This document shows, in pieces, positions 14,993 through 25,770 of a stretch of DNA of 64,000 nt. The notes below the pieces were generated by a model that was not told where the DNA came from, ran no database searches, and worked only from the letters and a program-made list of their open reading frames with translations. How positions within the stretch are numbered: position 1 is the stretch's first letter; each line of letters opens with the position of its first letter. The stretch comes from Trifolium pratense (Eukaryota; Streptophyta; Magnoliopsida; Fabales; Fabaceae), in assembly GCF_020283565.1 (NCBI RefSeq), contig NC_060060.1, positions 33,914,001 to 33,978,000 of the forward strand, given 5' to 3'. The translations under genes and the position numbers were made by a program.

Positions 14993-17900
14993 TTATACAA
15001 CAGAGTATTTGCCCGGTTGAGTTCCACCAGGTAGTTGCAAAGCCTGGTTAGTGATGTCTTCCAAAACACGCTTCAATTCTACTTTGGCTCTCTTAACTGA
15101 CTGCTCGCTAGGACCCTCAATGAACAAGTAGAGTTTGCGATCCCCAGGTCCTGCGACTTTGCCAGGTGGGAAATATTGTCCCCTTGTGGTAATAGCAGCT
15201 CCGGTCCACTCAGAAATGGGGCCTAAAGTTTCCTTGTGTGTGACTTTCCAGCGAGCATTCTGAGGGAAATCATTTATTTCCAACTCAGCCTCATAATGCT
15301 CTGGCAATGCTTCAGATTGTATTTTTGCCAAGTTGTGCTGCAGGTTTATAGCAGCTAATGCAGCTCGAGCTGCCCCGTCATGTGTAGCAAGGGGTAGCCC
15401 TGTACCAGGCAAGACTGTTGGAGTCTGGAGACCAACAACAGATGGCAAAGAAATAGGTAGCCCACCATTTGAAATCAGTTGGGTTGCAGAGATAGGAGTA
15501 GGCACTGGAGGAGCTTTGGTCGCAGCAAGAATCTGAGCAAGAGCAGGGTGCTGTGAAATATCACCTCCTGCCTTCCTAATACCATCATCTTCATCTTCAG
15601 AATCTGACTTGTCTTCTTCAAATCCATATTCTTTGGCTTGAGCTTTCTTTGCAGCCTTCCTCACCTCATCTTCCTCTTCATTAAATTTAAAGCCACTGCC
15701 TCCATAACCAGTCCCATGGGCTTGCTCCAATCCTTGAGTCACTTTTGCCATAAAGCCATCGGCGAGGGATTTTAGATCATCAGGAACAATCTGCTCAGAT
15801 AGCTCCAGAGCTTTCACCAGATCTGGTGCATATCTTGCATCATCTTCAGAAATAAATGTGATAGCACAACCCTTTCGGCCAGCGCGGCCAGTGCGCCCAA
15901 CCCGATGTACATAATCTTCATAGTGGTTTGGAACATCAAAATTGATCACCAATTCGAGCTCCTTGACATCTAATCCCCTGGCAGCAATACTTGTTGCAAC
16001 CAACAAATTGCAGACATTGCTTTTAAAATCAGATATTGTGGATTCACGGTCTGTCTGATCCTTAGCCCCGTGAAGAGAAAGACATGGATAGCCATGTTTC
16101 ATTAGATCCTTGAACAATGAATCACATTTATCCTGTGAGTGGACAAATACCAAAATCTTTCCTTTCTCATACCATTCTCCAAGTAGTTCCAAGAGTCTAA
16201 GGAACCTCTCATTTTCTGGCCTCACCTCAACTAACTGTGCTATATCTTTGTTCACAACACTCCTCCCACCAACTTGTATTTCAACGGGTTTATTTAAAAC
16301 CTTGCGAGCCAAAATTTCAACCTGGCGTGGGAAAGTGGCAGAGAAGAGAACGGTTTGACGATCTGGCCGAATATTCTGAACAATTCTTGTGATTTGTGGT
16401 TCAAAACCCATATCAAACATCCGATCTGCCTCATCCATGACCAGATAAGTTACTCTACGCAGGTTAGTTATTTTTCCACTACTGGTGCACAGTATGTCAA
16501 TCATCCTACCTGGAGTACAAACTACTATCTCAGTACCACGTTTCAACTCGCTGATTTGTTGAGCAACACCAGAACCTCCATAGACAGGAACACACCTGAT
16601 ACCCATTACCTTTGTGAACTTCTTTATGTCACTATGAATCTGTTGAACAAGTTCTCTTGTAGGGGCCATAATAAGCCCAATAGGTCCATCTCCTGCAACA
16701 ACTGGTGGCTGATCCTTGATATGCCTCAACATTGGCAGAACAAAAGCAAGTGTTTTACCTGACCCGGTTTTGGCAATGCCTATGCAATCTCGACCACTCA
16801 TAATTACAGGCAACGCCTGAGCTTGAATAGGCATTGGCTTTTCAAAGTTTGCCTTCTTTATTGTCTCTAAAACTTTGCTAGTAAGTCCAGTCTGGTTCCA
16901 TGACTTTACAGGTTTGGGCACATCCTTTCCATGTATCTTCAACTCTAACTGCTTCCTGTATAATACAACTTCTTCAAGAGTCATCTTTGAGATCTCTTTC
17001 ACTTCAATATAGAAATTCTTTTTGAATGGTATATAGTCGATCTTTGAGTGATCAACTAAAGAAAGCTTTTCAACTTTTGTTTTCTTTACTCTCTTCATGA
17101 ACTCGTCGTCATCTTCATCTAATGGATCCCCCTCAACATCAGGATCTGCATAATCTGAGTCGGACTCTTCACCGGGAATTATCCTGCCAATAGATTTATT
17201 TGAACCTTTCCTTGATTGTCGACCATTACTACGCTCGTCCTCTTTATCCTTAGGTTTCAAGTCAGAAGCTTTATCAGAAGGTGTTGAGTTAACAGCATTG
17301 TTCAACTTTTCAACCTCAGGAAGAACCATAGAATTCATGAAAGCATCCAATGGGTCGATCTCATCGTCTGCAGGAGCACCAGCATCTCCATTCTGTAAAT
17401 CGGATGCAACTGTTCCATTGTCAATATCTACCACCATTGACTCCCTAGGTTCATTATCAGCAAGTTTGTCGTCTTCGTCTACATCCATACTCGTATGTCT
17501 ACCTGTTCCATCTTCATCATCAGATTCCTCCCCTTCAAGTGTCCATGCCTTTCCAGACTCTAGTTCACCTTGTTTTTCTCTTTCTGCCTCTTCCTGCTTC
17601 CTCTTTTGCTCTTGCCACTCTTGAACTCTCCTCCTCCGCTTTTCCATTTCATCATCCAACCTCTTTTGTTCAACTTCCATTTCCTCCTCATGGGTAAGTC
17701 TTTTCTCTTTCTCTTTGGAATCAGAGTCATCTCCATCGCTCTTTCTCCTAGGGCTTCCGTTAATTCCATCAACTTTCCTGTTTGACTTGCTAGAACTCTT
17801 TTCCTTCTCCCGCCCCTTATAACTGTCGTCGTCTTTCTTATGTCGCTTTCTATTTCTCTCCCTCAACTCACCGTCACTGTTATCGCTATCAACATCTCTA

Positions 17901-18448
17901 TGCTTCTCCCGCTCTCGTTCCCGTCCTCTCCTGCCTTTATCTCTTTCCTTTTCTTTTTCCTTCTCTCTCTCATGATCCCTCTTTTCCCTTGCCCTTTCTT
18001 TCTCTCTAATCCTCTCCTTCTCCTCCCTTCTTTCCCTCTCTCTTTCTTTCTCCCTCATTCTCTCCTTTTCCTTATCTTCCCTATCTCTTTCTTTCTCCCT
18101 TAATCTCTCCTTTTCCTTCTCTTCTCTCTCTTTTTCTTTCTCTCTTACTCTCTCTTTTTCTTTCTCTTCTCTATCTCTTTCCCTTTTCCTATCTCTCTTT
18201 TCTCGGTCGACATCATGAACCCGTGCCCTATCCTTCTCTTTACCATCTCTGCGCTTCTCCCTGTCTCTATCATGCTTATCCTCAGAATCAGTACTTTTCT
18301 CTCTGTCATGTCTTCGAGACTCACGATCCCTCTTCTCCCTATTATCTTTGTGCCTTCCATCACTTCTATCTTTACCTCTTTCACCAGTTCTATCACGATC
18401 TCGATGACTCCTCTTAGAATCACTCGATTTATGTTTTCCTTCTTCCAT
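14993..18448 (-). CDS. RH42: DEAD-box ATP-dependent RNA helicase, PRP5/RH42 type
   Basis: One uninterrupted 1151-residue coding exon. The first third is a charged RD/RE/KE-rich low-complexity region typical of splicing factors, followed by an acidic stretch. The helicase core has Q-motif text PMPIQAQALPVI, motif I AKTGSGKT near residue 557, PTRELVQQ, TPGRMID, DEAD near 668, SAT near 702, ATSIAARGLDV and HRVGRTGRAGR near 850. The C-terminal region ends PGGTQPGKYSVV. Yeast Prp5 and human DDX46 remodel U2 snRNP during branch-site recognition; Arabidopsis and rice RH42 are the plant counterparts. The nuclear spliceosomal role is inferred from this homology. The start was chosen as the first in-frame ATG, just downstream of a likely 5' UTR intron acceptor. 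Confidence 0.95.
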   Translation of the reverse strand: MEEGKHKSSDSKRSHRDRDRTGERGKDRSDGRHKDNREKRDRESRRHDREKSTDSEDKHDRDREKRRDGKEKDRARVHDVDREKRDRKRERDREEKEKERVREKEKEREEKEKERLREKERDREDKEKERMREKERERERREEKERIREKERAREKRDHEREKEKEKERDKGRRGREREREKHRDVDSDNSDGELRERNRKRHKKDDDSYKGREKEKSSSKSNRKVDGINGSPRRKSDGDDSDSKEKEKRLTHEEEMEVEQKRLDDEMEKRRRRVQEWQEQKRKQEEAEREKQGELESGKAWTLEGEESDDEDGTGRHTSMDVDEDDKLADNEPRESMVVDIDNGTVASDLQNGDAGAPADDEIDPLDAFMNSMVLPEVEKLNNAVNSTPSDKASDLKPKDKEDERSNGRQSRKGSNKSIGRIIPGEESDSDYADPDVEGDPLDEDDDEFMKRVKKTKVEKLSLVDHSKIDYIPFKKNFYIEVKEISKMTLEEVVLYRKQLELKIHGKDVPKPVKSWNQTGLTSKVLETIKKANFEKPMPIQAQALPVIMSGRDCIGIAKTGSGKTLAFVLPMLRHIKDQPPVVAGDGPIGLIMAPTRELVQQIHSDIKKFTKVMGIRCVPVYGGSGVAQQISELKRGTEIVVCTPGRMIDILCTSSGKITNLRRVTYLVMDEADRMFDMGFEPQITRIVQNIRPDRQTVLFSATFPRQVEILARKVLNKPVEIQVGGRSVVNKDIAQLVEVRPENERFLRLLELLGEWYEKGKILVFVHSQDKCDSLFKDLMKHGYPCLSLHGAKDQTDRESTISDFKSNVCNLLVATSIAARGLDVKELELVINFDVPNHYEDYVHRVGRTGRAGRKGCAITFISEDDARYAPDLVKALELSEQIVPDDLKSLADGFMAKVTQGLEQAHGTGYGGSGFKFNEEEDEVRKAAKKAQAKEYGFEEDKSDSEDEDDGIRKAGGDISQHPALAQILAATKAPPVPTPISATQLISNGGLPISLPSVVGLQTPTVLPGTGLPLATHDGAARAALAAINLQHNLAKIQSEALPEHYEAELEINDFPQNARWKVTHKETLGPISEWTGAAITTRGQYFPPGKVAGPGDRKLYLFIEGPSEQSVKRAKVELKRVLEDITNQALQLPGGTQPGKYSVV

Positions 18449-18458
18449 TACTTTATCC

Positions 18459-18840
18459 TAAAAAAACAAATTCACATATACACATCAGCAACAATATACT
18501 TGTATGTATGGCATTGAAAACCGATGCAATTATAATTACAGTATCATTGAAAATATTTAACTTCAACTATATAAAAGTCACATTTATAAGTTATTATAAT
18601 TTTACGCTAAGTAGTAGAATTCACAACAATTGAGAATACTGAATAAACACAAAATCTATTTCATAACCTAATTGAATAAACAATGAATCAATTCCAGAAT
18701 TGAATTTAGAACCTAAAAATTGTGAAGAAAACACGAATAAAAGTTGTAAATCAGTAGAAGACAGAGAGGTACCAGCGAGAGAGAAAGACGAGTTGATGAT
18801 GGCGTCGAGATGAGTGAGAAAACCCTAAGATGCCGTTTTT
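18459..18840 (-). promoter_or_regulatory. 5' UTR intron and leader of the RH42-type gene with telo-box
   Basis: On the minus strand a leader containing CTTAGGGTTTTC (telo-box in reverse, about 18819-18829) leads into TCTCGCTG|GTACCTCTC at about 18771. The acceptor TTTTTTTAG|GATAAAGTA lies about 11 bases before the ATG. This suggests a 5' UTR intron of about 310 bp. Confidence 0.5.
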
Positions 18841-18969
18841 TCGTTTTCTTTCTTTTGTGCGAACGAAAAAGAGAAGAAGAAGAGAGTTTATTTATTTTTT
18901 TTTGTAAATAAATGGAAGAAAAAAAAGAGGGGAAAAACGAAAAAGAAAGGATTTATTTTATTTATTTTT

Positions 18970-19677
18970 GGCTTAAATGCAGTTTTAGTCCTTAAGTTTC
19001 ACAATTGCTTGATTTTGATCCTCCACATTTCAATTACTTGATTTTAACACCCTACGTTTCGCAATTGCTTGATTTTAGCCCTCCAAATTTCAATTGCTCG
19101 ATTTTGACCCCCAAGTTTACCCCTTTTGCATTTGCTAGCCCCACCGTTGATTTTTTTGACTAAAAATTGCTTATGTGACATTTTAAAAAATAATTAAAAT
19201 ATGTTTTAATTAAAAAAATAATAATATTTGCTTTTATAAAAATGTATTAAAAATTGTTTTTTTTAATAAAAGGTTTAATAATTGTTTTTTATTTAAAAAA
19301 AGTTTACAAAGTTTTTAAGAAATAGTTCATAATTTTTTTTTACCTTTTTATATAACAAAATTATTTTATAAACTACATATAATAAAAAAAATATTTATAA
19401 TTTTGTTTTTAAAAAACAATTTTTATTTTATTTATATATTTTTAAATACTTATTTAATTTAAAAATGCCACATAACCAATTTTTAATCAAAAAGTTCAAC
19501 GGGGGCTAGCAAATGCAAAAAGGGATAAATTTGGAGGACCAAAATCAAGCAATTGAAACTTGGAGGGCTAAAATCGAGCAATTGTGAAACTTAAGGGATT
19601 AAAATCAAACAATTGAAACGTGGGGGGCCAAAATTAAGCAATTGTGAAACTTAGGGGACCAAAACTGCATTTAAGCC
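18970..19677. mobile_element. 708-bp foldback MULE-like element with long inverted repeats
   Basis: The ends are GGCTTAAATGCAGTTTT and its complement, with inverted arms of about 190 bp (18970-19165 and 19490-19677). The arms contain several CAATTGCTTGATTTT-type direct subrepeats. The 9-bp target duplication TTTATTTTT is exact at 18961-18969 and 19678-19686. The loop is AT-rich and noncoding. Long TIRs with a 9-bp duplication fit a non-autonomous Mutator-type foldback element. It sits just upstream of the RH42-type promoter. Confidence 0.88.
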
Positions 19678-19689
19678 TTTATTTTTGAC

Positions 19690-20471
19690 GGACGGGGATT
19701 TATTTTTTCAGGTAACACAAATTCATGGGTTATATATTACAAAGAATATGTCAAAATTACTTTAAAAAAATGTCAAAATTAATTGAAGGGGTTTTTTTTA
19801 GTAAAAACTTGTTTAATCTTATCTTTCTATAAAAAAAAAAAAAAACTTGTTTAATCTTATCTTATATAGTGCAAATAGTACAAATTATTTTTTGTTTGTA
19901 TATTATAAATTTAGAGAAAAATGAATATGCACCAATAATTTAAATTTTTTTTTGGATAAATAATTTAAAGTAATTTTAAATTGTCAACAAATTATAATCA
20001 TGTTTTTCGCCACGTCACTCTACTTCACTCTGTATTCTTTAAACTCATAAATCTATAGGTATTTTATAAGATTGAAAATTTTTTAAAATTAATAATAAGA
20101 TGATAATAAGATGGATATGCTAAGATAAAGTAATTAATAATTTATAATATTTCATATAAATAAAAAATAAATTCAAGGCACAACGAACATAGTACACATA
20201 CACATTGCAACAACTACAATGGTGTGTGCTTTAAGAGCGTGGAGATTGTTGAAAAACTTTAATCTCAAAGTCGTTTCGTTCTAATGTTCAATGGACTCTC
20301 TCCCTCCTCCATATATACAAGCTCAGTGCATATCTAAACTACAAACGCACATTCATCATGCTTCCACTGTGAATTATAAGAAGATATAAAATCAAGTTTA
20401 TGTGTTGCTGGTTTTTGTAAATGTGACACACAACCAAACATACACTTAATGTTGATATTGTTAAAAATTAT
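19690..20471. other. AT-rich intergenic stretch
   Basis: No gene, RNA or repeat structure recognised with confidence. Confidence 0.5.
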
Positions 20472-20486
20472 AAATGATATGTTGAT

Positions 20487-20625
20487 TGTCCCATAAGTCT
20501 TAGTTAAATTGGTAAAAATGTCGAAATTGTTAGGTCAGACGTCGTGACCCGGGTTCGTACCCGGGATCTCACAATTATATGTGAGTTTAATTTCAGTGGA
20601 TTATCACTTCATCCGAGATAAAAAA
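20487..20625 (+). mobile_element. tRNA-derived SINE with 15-bp target-site duplication
   Basis: The 5' part carries a pol III box A-like TTAGTTAAATTGGTAAA and a box B-like GGGTTCGTACCCGGG, followed by an unrelated body and a short A-run. The direct repeat AAATGATATGTTGAT flanks it exactly at 20472-20486 and 20626-20640. The promoter-like boxes, A-tail and long duplication together define a SINE. It is not a functional tRNA gene because no cloverleaf can be closed. Confidence 0.85.
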
Positions 20626-20640
20626 AAATGATATGTTGAT

Positions 20641-21645
20641 CTATATTTCCTTTGTTAAAAAATCACTGTATTATTTCTCTATAAATTTAAATTTCTTTCA
20701 TGTCAGAAGAGTGACAAATGAGGTTGTATCTTGATTAAAGATACTCCTATTTATATTTTTGCAATCTTAATTTTTAATTTATTGTCATTTATTCTAATAA
20801 ATTTCATCTCCATATAATTTTTATTTTAAGATTCGGTGTGGGCTAACCCAACAAAATAATTTTTCTGAGCCAATTTTTTACTTAACCAAAATGTATTTTG
20901 AAAAAACGAAGTTGCAATTTTAAAGTGTAATTTCTAAAAATGTACTATGCAAAAAGTGATATATATGTTGATGTTCTATTGGAGAATGAGGTATATTATG
21001 AGTATATTTTATTTAAAAATTCCATTAACGAGTTAGCTTCAATTATTCTTTTGACTAAATCACAGTCCATTTTCTATCAAAAATAAAAATAAATCAGTCC
21101 ATTTGTTTCTAAAACCAAAAATACAGTCCCCAATTTTTAAAATGTTACTTATTTCCCATCCCACTATTGAATTTGGGACATATTTTTGTTTGTCAAGTTT
21201 TTTTTTTTTTGGATATATTTTTGTTTGTCAAGTTTAAAAAATGAGCTAACAAATTACTTAATTAATGATGTGACAATATATTTGTGAATTAAATGTAACA
21301 ATTTTACTTTTCATGTCATTTAAAAGTTATAACTTAATCTAATCATATTGCCTTAATCTCAATGAATGTTATATCATTCTAAAGGAAACATGAATTAATA
21401 ACCAAAGGGAACAAATTTCCTATACATTTTGTACAGAACAGAATCCTTGCAATACAATGCAATTTGGGGTTTAAGGTTTACCAATCTAAGGAAATCTCAC
21501 CATAGGATAATTTGATACGACACGGCGACACCCCACCTTGAGGAAGGGGTGTTGATATATCACAACAAAATCCAATTACCATACTTTCTCACAAATATTG
21601 TCCAGTACCTCATATTCATCAAACCATACATTGCCAGTTCATTCA
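20641..21645. other. Intergenic stretch ending in the FRS11-type 3' UTR
   Basis: AT-rich, no gene recognised. About 21400-21645 is probably the 3' UTR of the FRS11-type gene. Confidence 0.45.
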
Positions 21646-24249
21646 TCATAGATTCCTATTAATGGTTGAAATATCTCTGGCACATTGTAATGAAATTGGC
21701 TGCTCTCTTATGCGAGACAGAAGAATGGAAACTTGTTCTGTTGCAGTATCTAATCGTTCTTTAGACTTAGCAGACTCTGTAATTAGAGATGAAACCATAT
21801 TTTGGAATAACTTAACTCTTTCGGCATGATCATTGGGTGCATTGTGAACAAGCTTAGAAGAAGGCACGCTGATACGACGCCATCGAATGGGAAGATATGT
21901 ATCTGGAATCTGAAAACAATTTCCTGTTGAAAGAACTCTCAGAGTGTGCCTACACAAAATTCCAGAAAATTCAAACTGGTGACAGCTGCAGCTTATAATT
22001 CCTTCATGAGGGGACCAATAAACTTTGCGACCTCCTTCAACTTTTGTGTGATGTCTCACAAGAAAACCATCTTCAACTGAAAAAGATGCATAATGCGCAG
22101 CCAACACAAGTTCTTCTTGAAGCTTGGAAAAGGCAAAAGGCGTGAGGACCGTAGCAGCATGTGATTCCATGGGGGCTCCTGTTTTGAGGCAAACATTTTG
22201 GAGATTCTGCTGCATGGTTTGTTGTTCTCCAGTTTGATCTTTAAAATCCACAGCAACAGCTACCTGGTTGTGCAAAGCAAACCCAAGTTTACAGAAATTC
22301 AAGGATTTAATATCTCCAAAAAGTAGGATAAAAGTCGCTATTAAATTTGAATAGCCATTGAAAGTCCAATTTAACAGTATCAAAACACGAGACAGAAAGA
22401 TATAATACCTGTTCAACAAAGTGAGCAAGTCGTGTCTGTGCACTTAGAAACCGTTGAATGAAGGCATTAATTGACTTTGACAGGCCAGTTGTAGTCATTC
22501 CCGCAAGAAAATGGCTTCTTAAATATGGCAATGCCCAAAGTGAGCGCAAGCTATATAAATTAACAATGTGCCGATTGGTATGCAGCCCAAAAGAACATAC
22601 CATTTCTCTCCACCCAAGTTCAAAATCCTCAACTGATTCAAGATTATAAAGTCTATAAAACTCAGCCTTCCATTCATTGTAGCGTTCCCCTACAACAGCA
22701 TTGAACCAAGATGGAAACTTTGCTACTATCATCCATATGCATAAAGCATGTTTTGTTATCGACATTTCTGCAGATAGTGCATCTTTGAGACAACTGTTTT
22801 GGTCGGTTAATATAGTCTGTGGAGCCTTCCCATTCATAAAACCTAAGAAAGCCTTCCAAGAAGGTGAATAAAAAAAACCAGTGTAAATTAAAGAATGCTT
22901 GAACTTCTAAAAAATTAACGAACATTCCACAAGGGAGTGGAAATAAAAGAAAGATGTAATCATCCATAATTAAAATACCTAGTCTGTTATATAATTGGGA
23001 AGAAAAAAAAAAGAAGAAAAAAAAAACTAGCACAAGGTGTTTGCATACAAAGTGTAGGCTACTCAACAAGAAACACTTTGTAGTGGCAGTGATCTGTATT
23101 AGCTTCCAATTTAGTATATCCTATTCCTAGACAGTGCATTATTTTTTATAGCTACAATAAAAAACCTTGTTGTCATATCACAAATAAGCAACAGCATCCG
23201 AGTGGCCACAACACAATTTGAATAAAAAACCAAACTATACAAACACTGATAAGTTCTTCATTAACTACCTTTATTGCCCAGGAATATGACCTGACAGTTT
23301 CATCTCGCAGTAGCACACAGCCAAAGAAGCAGGGCATTCCATAATTATTTATTCCAACCCATATCCCCAACGGCATGTCAAATGCAGTCAGACGATGTGT
23401 TGTATCAAATACCACGGCATCACCAAAAATATCATACAATTGGATCGACGAGGCATATGACCAGGCAATATTTTCTAAACGGTTGTTTGCATCAAGTGTG
23501 TACTCAAATTTAAAATTAGGATCTCTCTCCTTAATATTTCTGCACATTCTTAACAGATCTAGGTTTTCTTCTTCTGGATCTAATTTTCTAAACGACTGGA
23601 GTAAATTCCTTACATCCTTTTCAGTAAAAGGCAAATATCCTGGTTCCACGCACTTCTCAAGCTCCATAAGCCTCATCATTTGATGAACAGAAATCCCTGT
23701 TTTGGCAAACATAAGGATTCGATTTTTGTCAACATCTGATATAGTTCTATATGCAGGAAGGAACCGAACTTGATTTGGTTCCAAAAGTTCATGATTATGG
23801 TGGTTACCAAAACCAGTGACACGCCATTCTGGAGGTCCAAACTCCGTCGTTTTGCTTATCCTCATATAAGCCTGACAACCACATCGAGAAGATTTTCTAT
23901 TTCTTTGAGGTTTAGTTTCGTTCGTTGATTTAGCAGGAGTGTTACCAGCACGATGACAAACAAAGTAGCGTCTAGTAAGTCCTTTCCCAACACCATCTTT
24001 TCCCTCTGTACGGTGACGTCTAATTGAGAAGCCGCAACTCTTAGCAAAATCACTATAGAATTCATAAGCTTCATCATGGGTGGAAAATCTTTGACCAATG
24101 TATGGAATGTGATCATTAGTTGGTTGCAAGGAGAGTCTAGTTTCACCGGGGGATTCCTCGGTGCTGCTTGTATCGCCGCCGAAAGACAGTGAATGTTGGT
24201 CAGATGGATCATCATAAACTGCCAACATGGATCCAACCTCTTCCGACAT
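21646..24249 (-). CDS. FRS11: FAR1-RELATED SEQUENCE 11-type protein (domesticated MULE transposase)
   Basis: Three exons, 24249-23269, 22852-22409 and 22263-21646, join in frame to 680 residues. The start MSEEVGSMLAVYDD follows a likely 5' UTR intron. The FAR1 DNA-binding domain lies at about residues 50-150 (YIGQRFSTHDEAYEFY, VCHR, RCGCQAY, NHHNHEL give the C2H2 set). A MULE-transposase-like core follows (VFDTTHRLTAFDMPLGIWVG, then APQTILTDQN). The SWIM zinc finger CSC...CRH is near 567-584. FHY3/FAR1 family members are nuclear proteins derived from Mutator transposases. FHY3 and FAR1 activate phytochrome-A signalling genes, while the precise role of FRS11 is not settled. There are no inactivating changes. 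Confidence 0.92.
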
Positions 24250-24270
24250 TATATATGGAGAACAATTATC

Positions 24271-24660
24271 TGCCACAAAACAAATCAAATTTTTAGGTTG
24301 AATCATAAATTACTTGATGAATCATAATTCACTACTACTATGATATCATTAGCATTTTTTATAGGCATAATCAAAATAAACCTACAAATTTCTACTAGCA
24401 TTTTAGCAATGAAGATTCAACAAACAAACAAACAATAAATAAATTGACTAATAATGAATATTTTATCAGATTAACTGGAAAAATAAAGGAAGAACAACAC
24501 AATAAAAAATCAGAAATCGGAAGAAATAAGAAAAAGAGAGAGAACCTGGGAGAGAGAGGTCCGTCGGAGAGATGAGAGAAGGGCGATGGTGGACGGTGGC
24601 GCTAGGCGGTGGCGGAGAGGTTTTGGTCGCGAGAGATGAGAGGCACACCAGTGAGAGCGA
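24271..24660 (-). promoter_or_regulatory. 5' UTR intron and leader of the FRS11-type gene
   Basis: The minus-strand leader contains CTCTCTCTCCCAG|GTTCTC (donor about 24545). The acceptor TTTGTGGCAG lies at about 24271, just upstream of the ATG, giving a 5' UTR intron of about 270 bp. Position and splice-site text are the only evidence. Confidence 0.45.
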
Positions 24661-24699
24661 GAGTTAGAAGAGGAATGAAATTTTGGTTGGAGGGGTTAG

Positions 24700-25232
24700 G
24701 TATTTTTGTAATTTTAAATAAAAATAAGGGTATAAATAAAGGAGTAGTTATAATTATAATCTAGTTTTGTGCTAGTTGGGAAAGTACTCCTATTGATCTT
24801 TTGAAAATGTTATTCCAACACAATTTTCAAATAAAAATATAATAAATATACATTTTTTTTTTAATATTATTTGCATGCATTGATTTTCGTGCATAGAGTG
24901 GTAAAAAAGTGTGTCAATTTTGTGTCCCCAAATCTTGTGTTTAGATAACACTCCTCTCTTTGATCTTTATATAACCACTTTTACTTTTTTTGAGAAAAAA
25001 GAATATGCAAAATTTTACATTTTCAACTAATAGTTTTTCGCCATGTCATCTCAATTAATTCCACTTTTTTGATATGACATGGAAGGTTAAAACATTCTTA
25101 TTTATTTAGTGTGTCAAGTTTTTTATTTTGTCGGCTTATGTCCATTAAACTCTACTATTTTTCTCACATATCTTTTAAAAAAAAAAATCACCTACAGTGT
25201 AAAATAATTCTACAATGTCACATAGTAATAAC
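24700..25232. other. AT-rich intergenic stretch
   Basis: Nothing recognised between the FRS11-type leader and the MITE at 25233. Confidence 0.5.
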
Positions 25233-25400
25233 TAAATGCTAACTAGTGCCCCCGGGGCACTAGTTAAGGATACTAATTATAGTAAAATTACATCGAAACT
25301 TGTGTAGTCAATGTTTGTAAAGTATAAAAAGTGTCATTTACAATACAAAAATTGCTTTTTTTGTATCCTTAACTAGTGCCCCGGGGACACTAGTTAGCAT
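25233..25400. mobile_element. MITE with self-palindromic termini (ACTAGTGCCCC type)
   Basis: The left end GCTAACTAGTGCCCC is at once followed by CGGGGCACTAGTTAAGGAT. The right end repeats the pattern (ATCCTTAACTAGTGCCCC then GGGGACACTAGTTAGC). Each terminus is thus itself a near-perfect palindrome, and the two termini are inverted copies of one another. The inside is about 90 bp and AT-rich. The superfamily is undetermined. Confidence 0.75.
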
Positions 25401-25576
25401 ACCCATAACTATATATTCTGCTAAATCTTCCTACATTCCACTTTAATAGATGATGTGGAGGAATATACAAATTTTTATTGGATGTCCGCGAAAATATAAT
25501 TTACACAGTCTGTTTGAATTTAATGTCATTTTGTATGTACATATTATTAAAACTTTTTTTGTATACTTTGTATAAA

Positions 25577-25770
25577 TTTCTTGAGTTTAATTGTTGTGCA
25601 CCGTCGGTGTAATTTTTTTTTACACATACATCCAATGACGCATTGCCACATCATTTAATGAATGTGACACATCATGTGTTTTTAATTACCATACATGATG
25701 TGTCAGTATATTATTGGACGCATGTGCAAAATAACTTCACACCGACGGTGCATATAAATTAAATTCAAAT
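25577..25770. mobile_element. MITE with GCACCGTCGGTGT termini
   Basis: The left arm GTTGTGCACCGTCGGTGTAA and the right arm ending CACACCGACGGTGCATA form inverted ends. The pairing extends inwards through GACACATCATG / CATGATGTGTC. The element is about 190 bp and noncoding. A TAA/TTA target is likely but was not proven. Confidence 0.75.

Noticed and set aside
17298..18517. Several long open frames on both strands across the RH42 N-terminal region
   Set aside because: They are shadows of the charged, low-complexity RD/RE/KE codons of the helicase and are Ser/Phe/Leu- or Met/Ile-rich with no domain.
20500..20570. Possible tRNA gene (box A and box B)
   Set aside because: No cloverleaf or acceptor stem can be closed. 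The A-run and the 15-bp duplication show a SINE.
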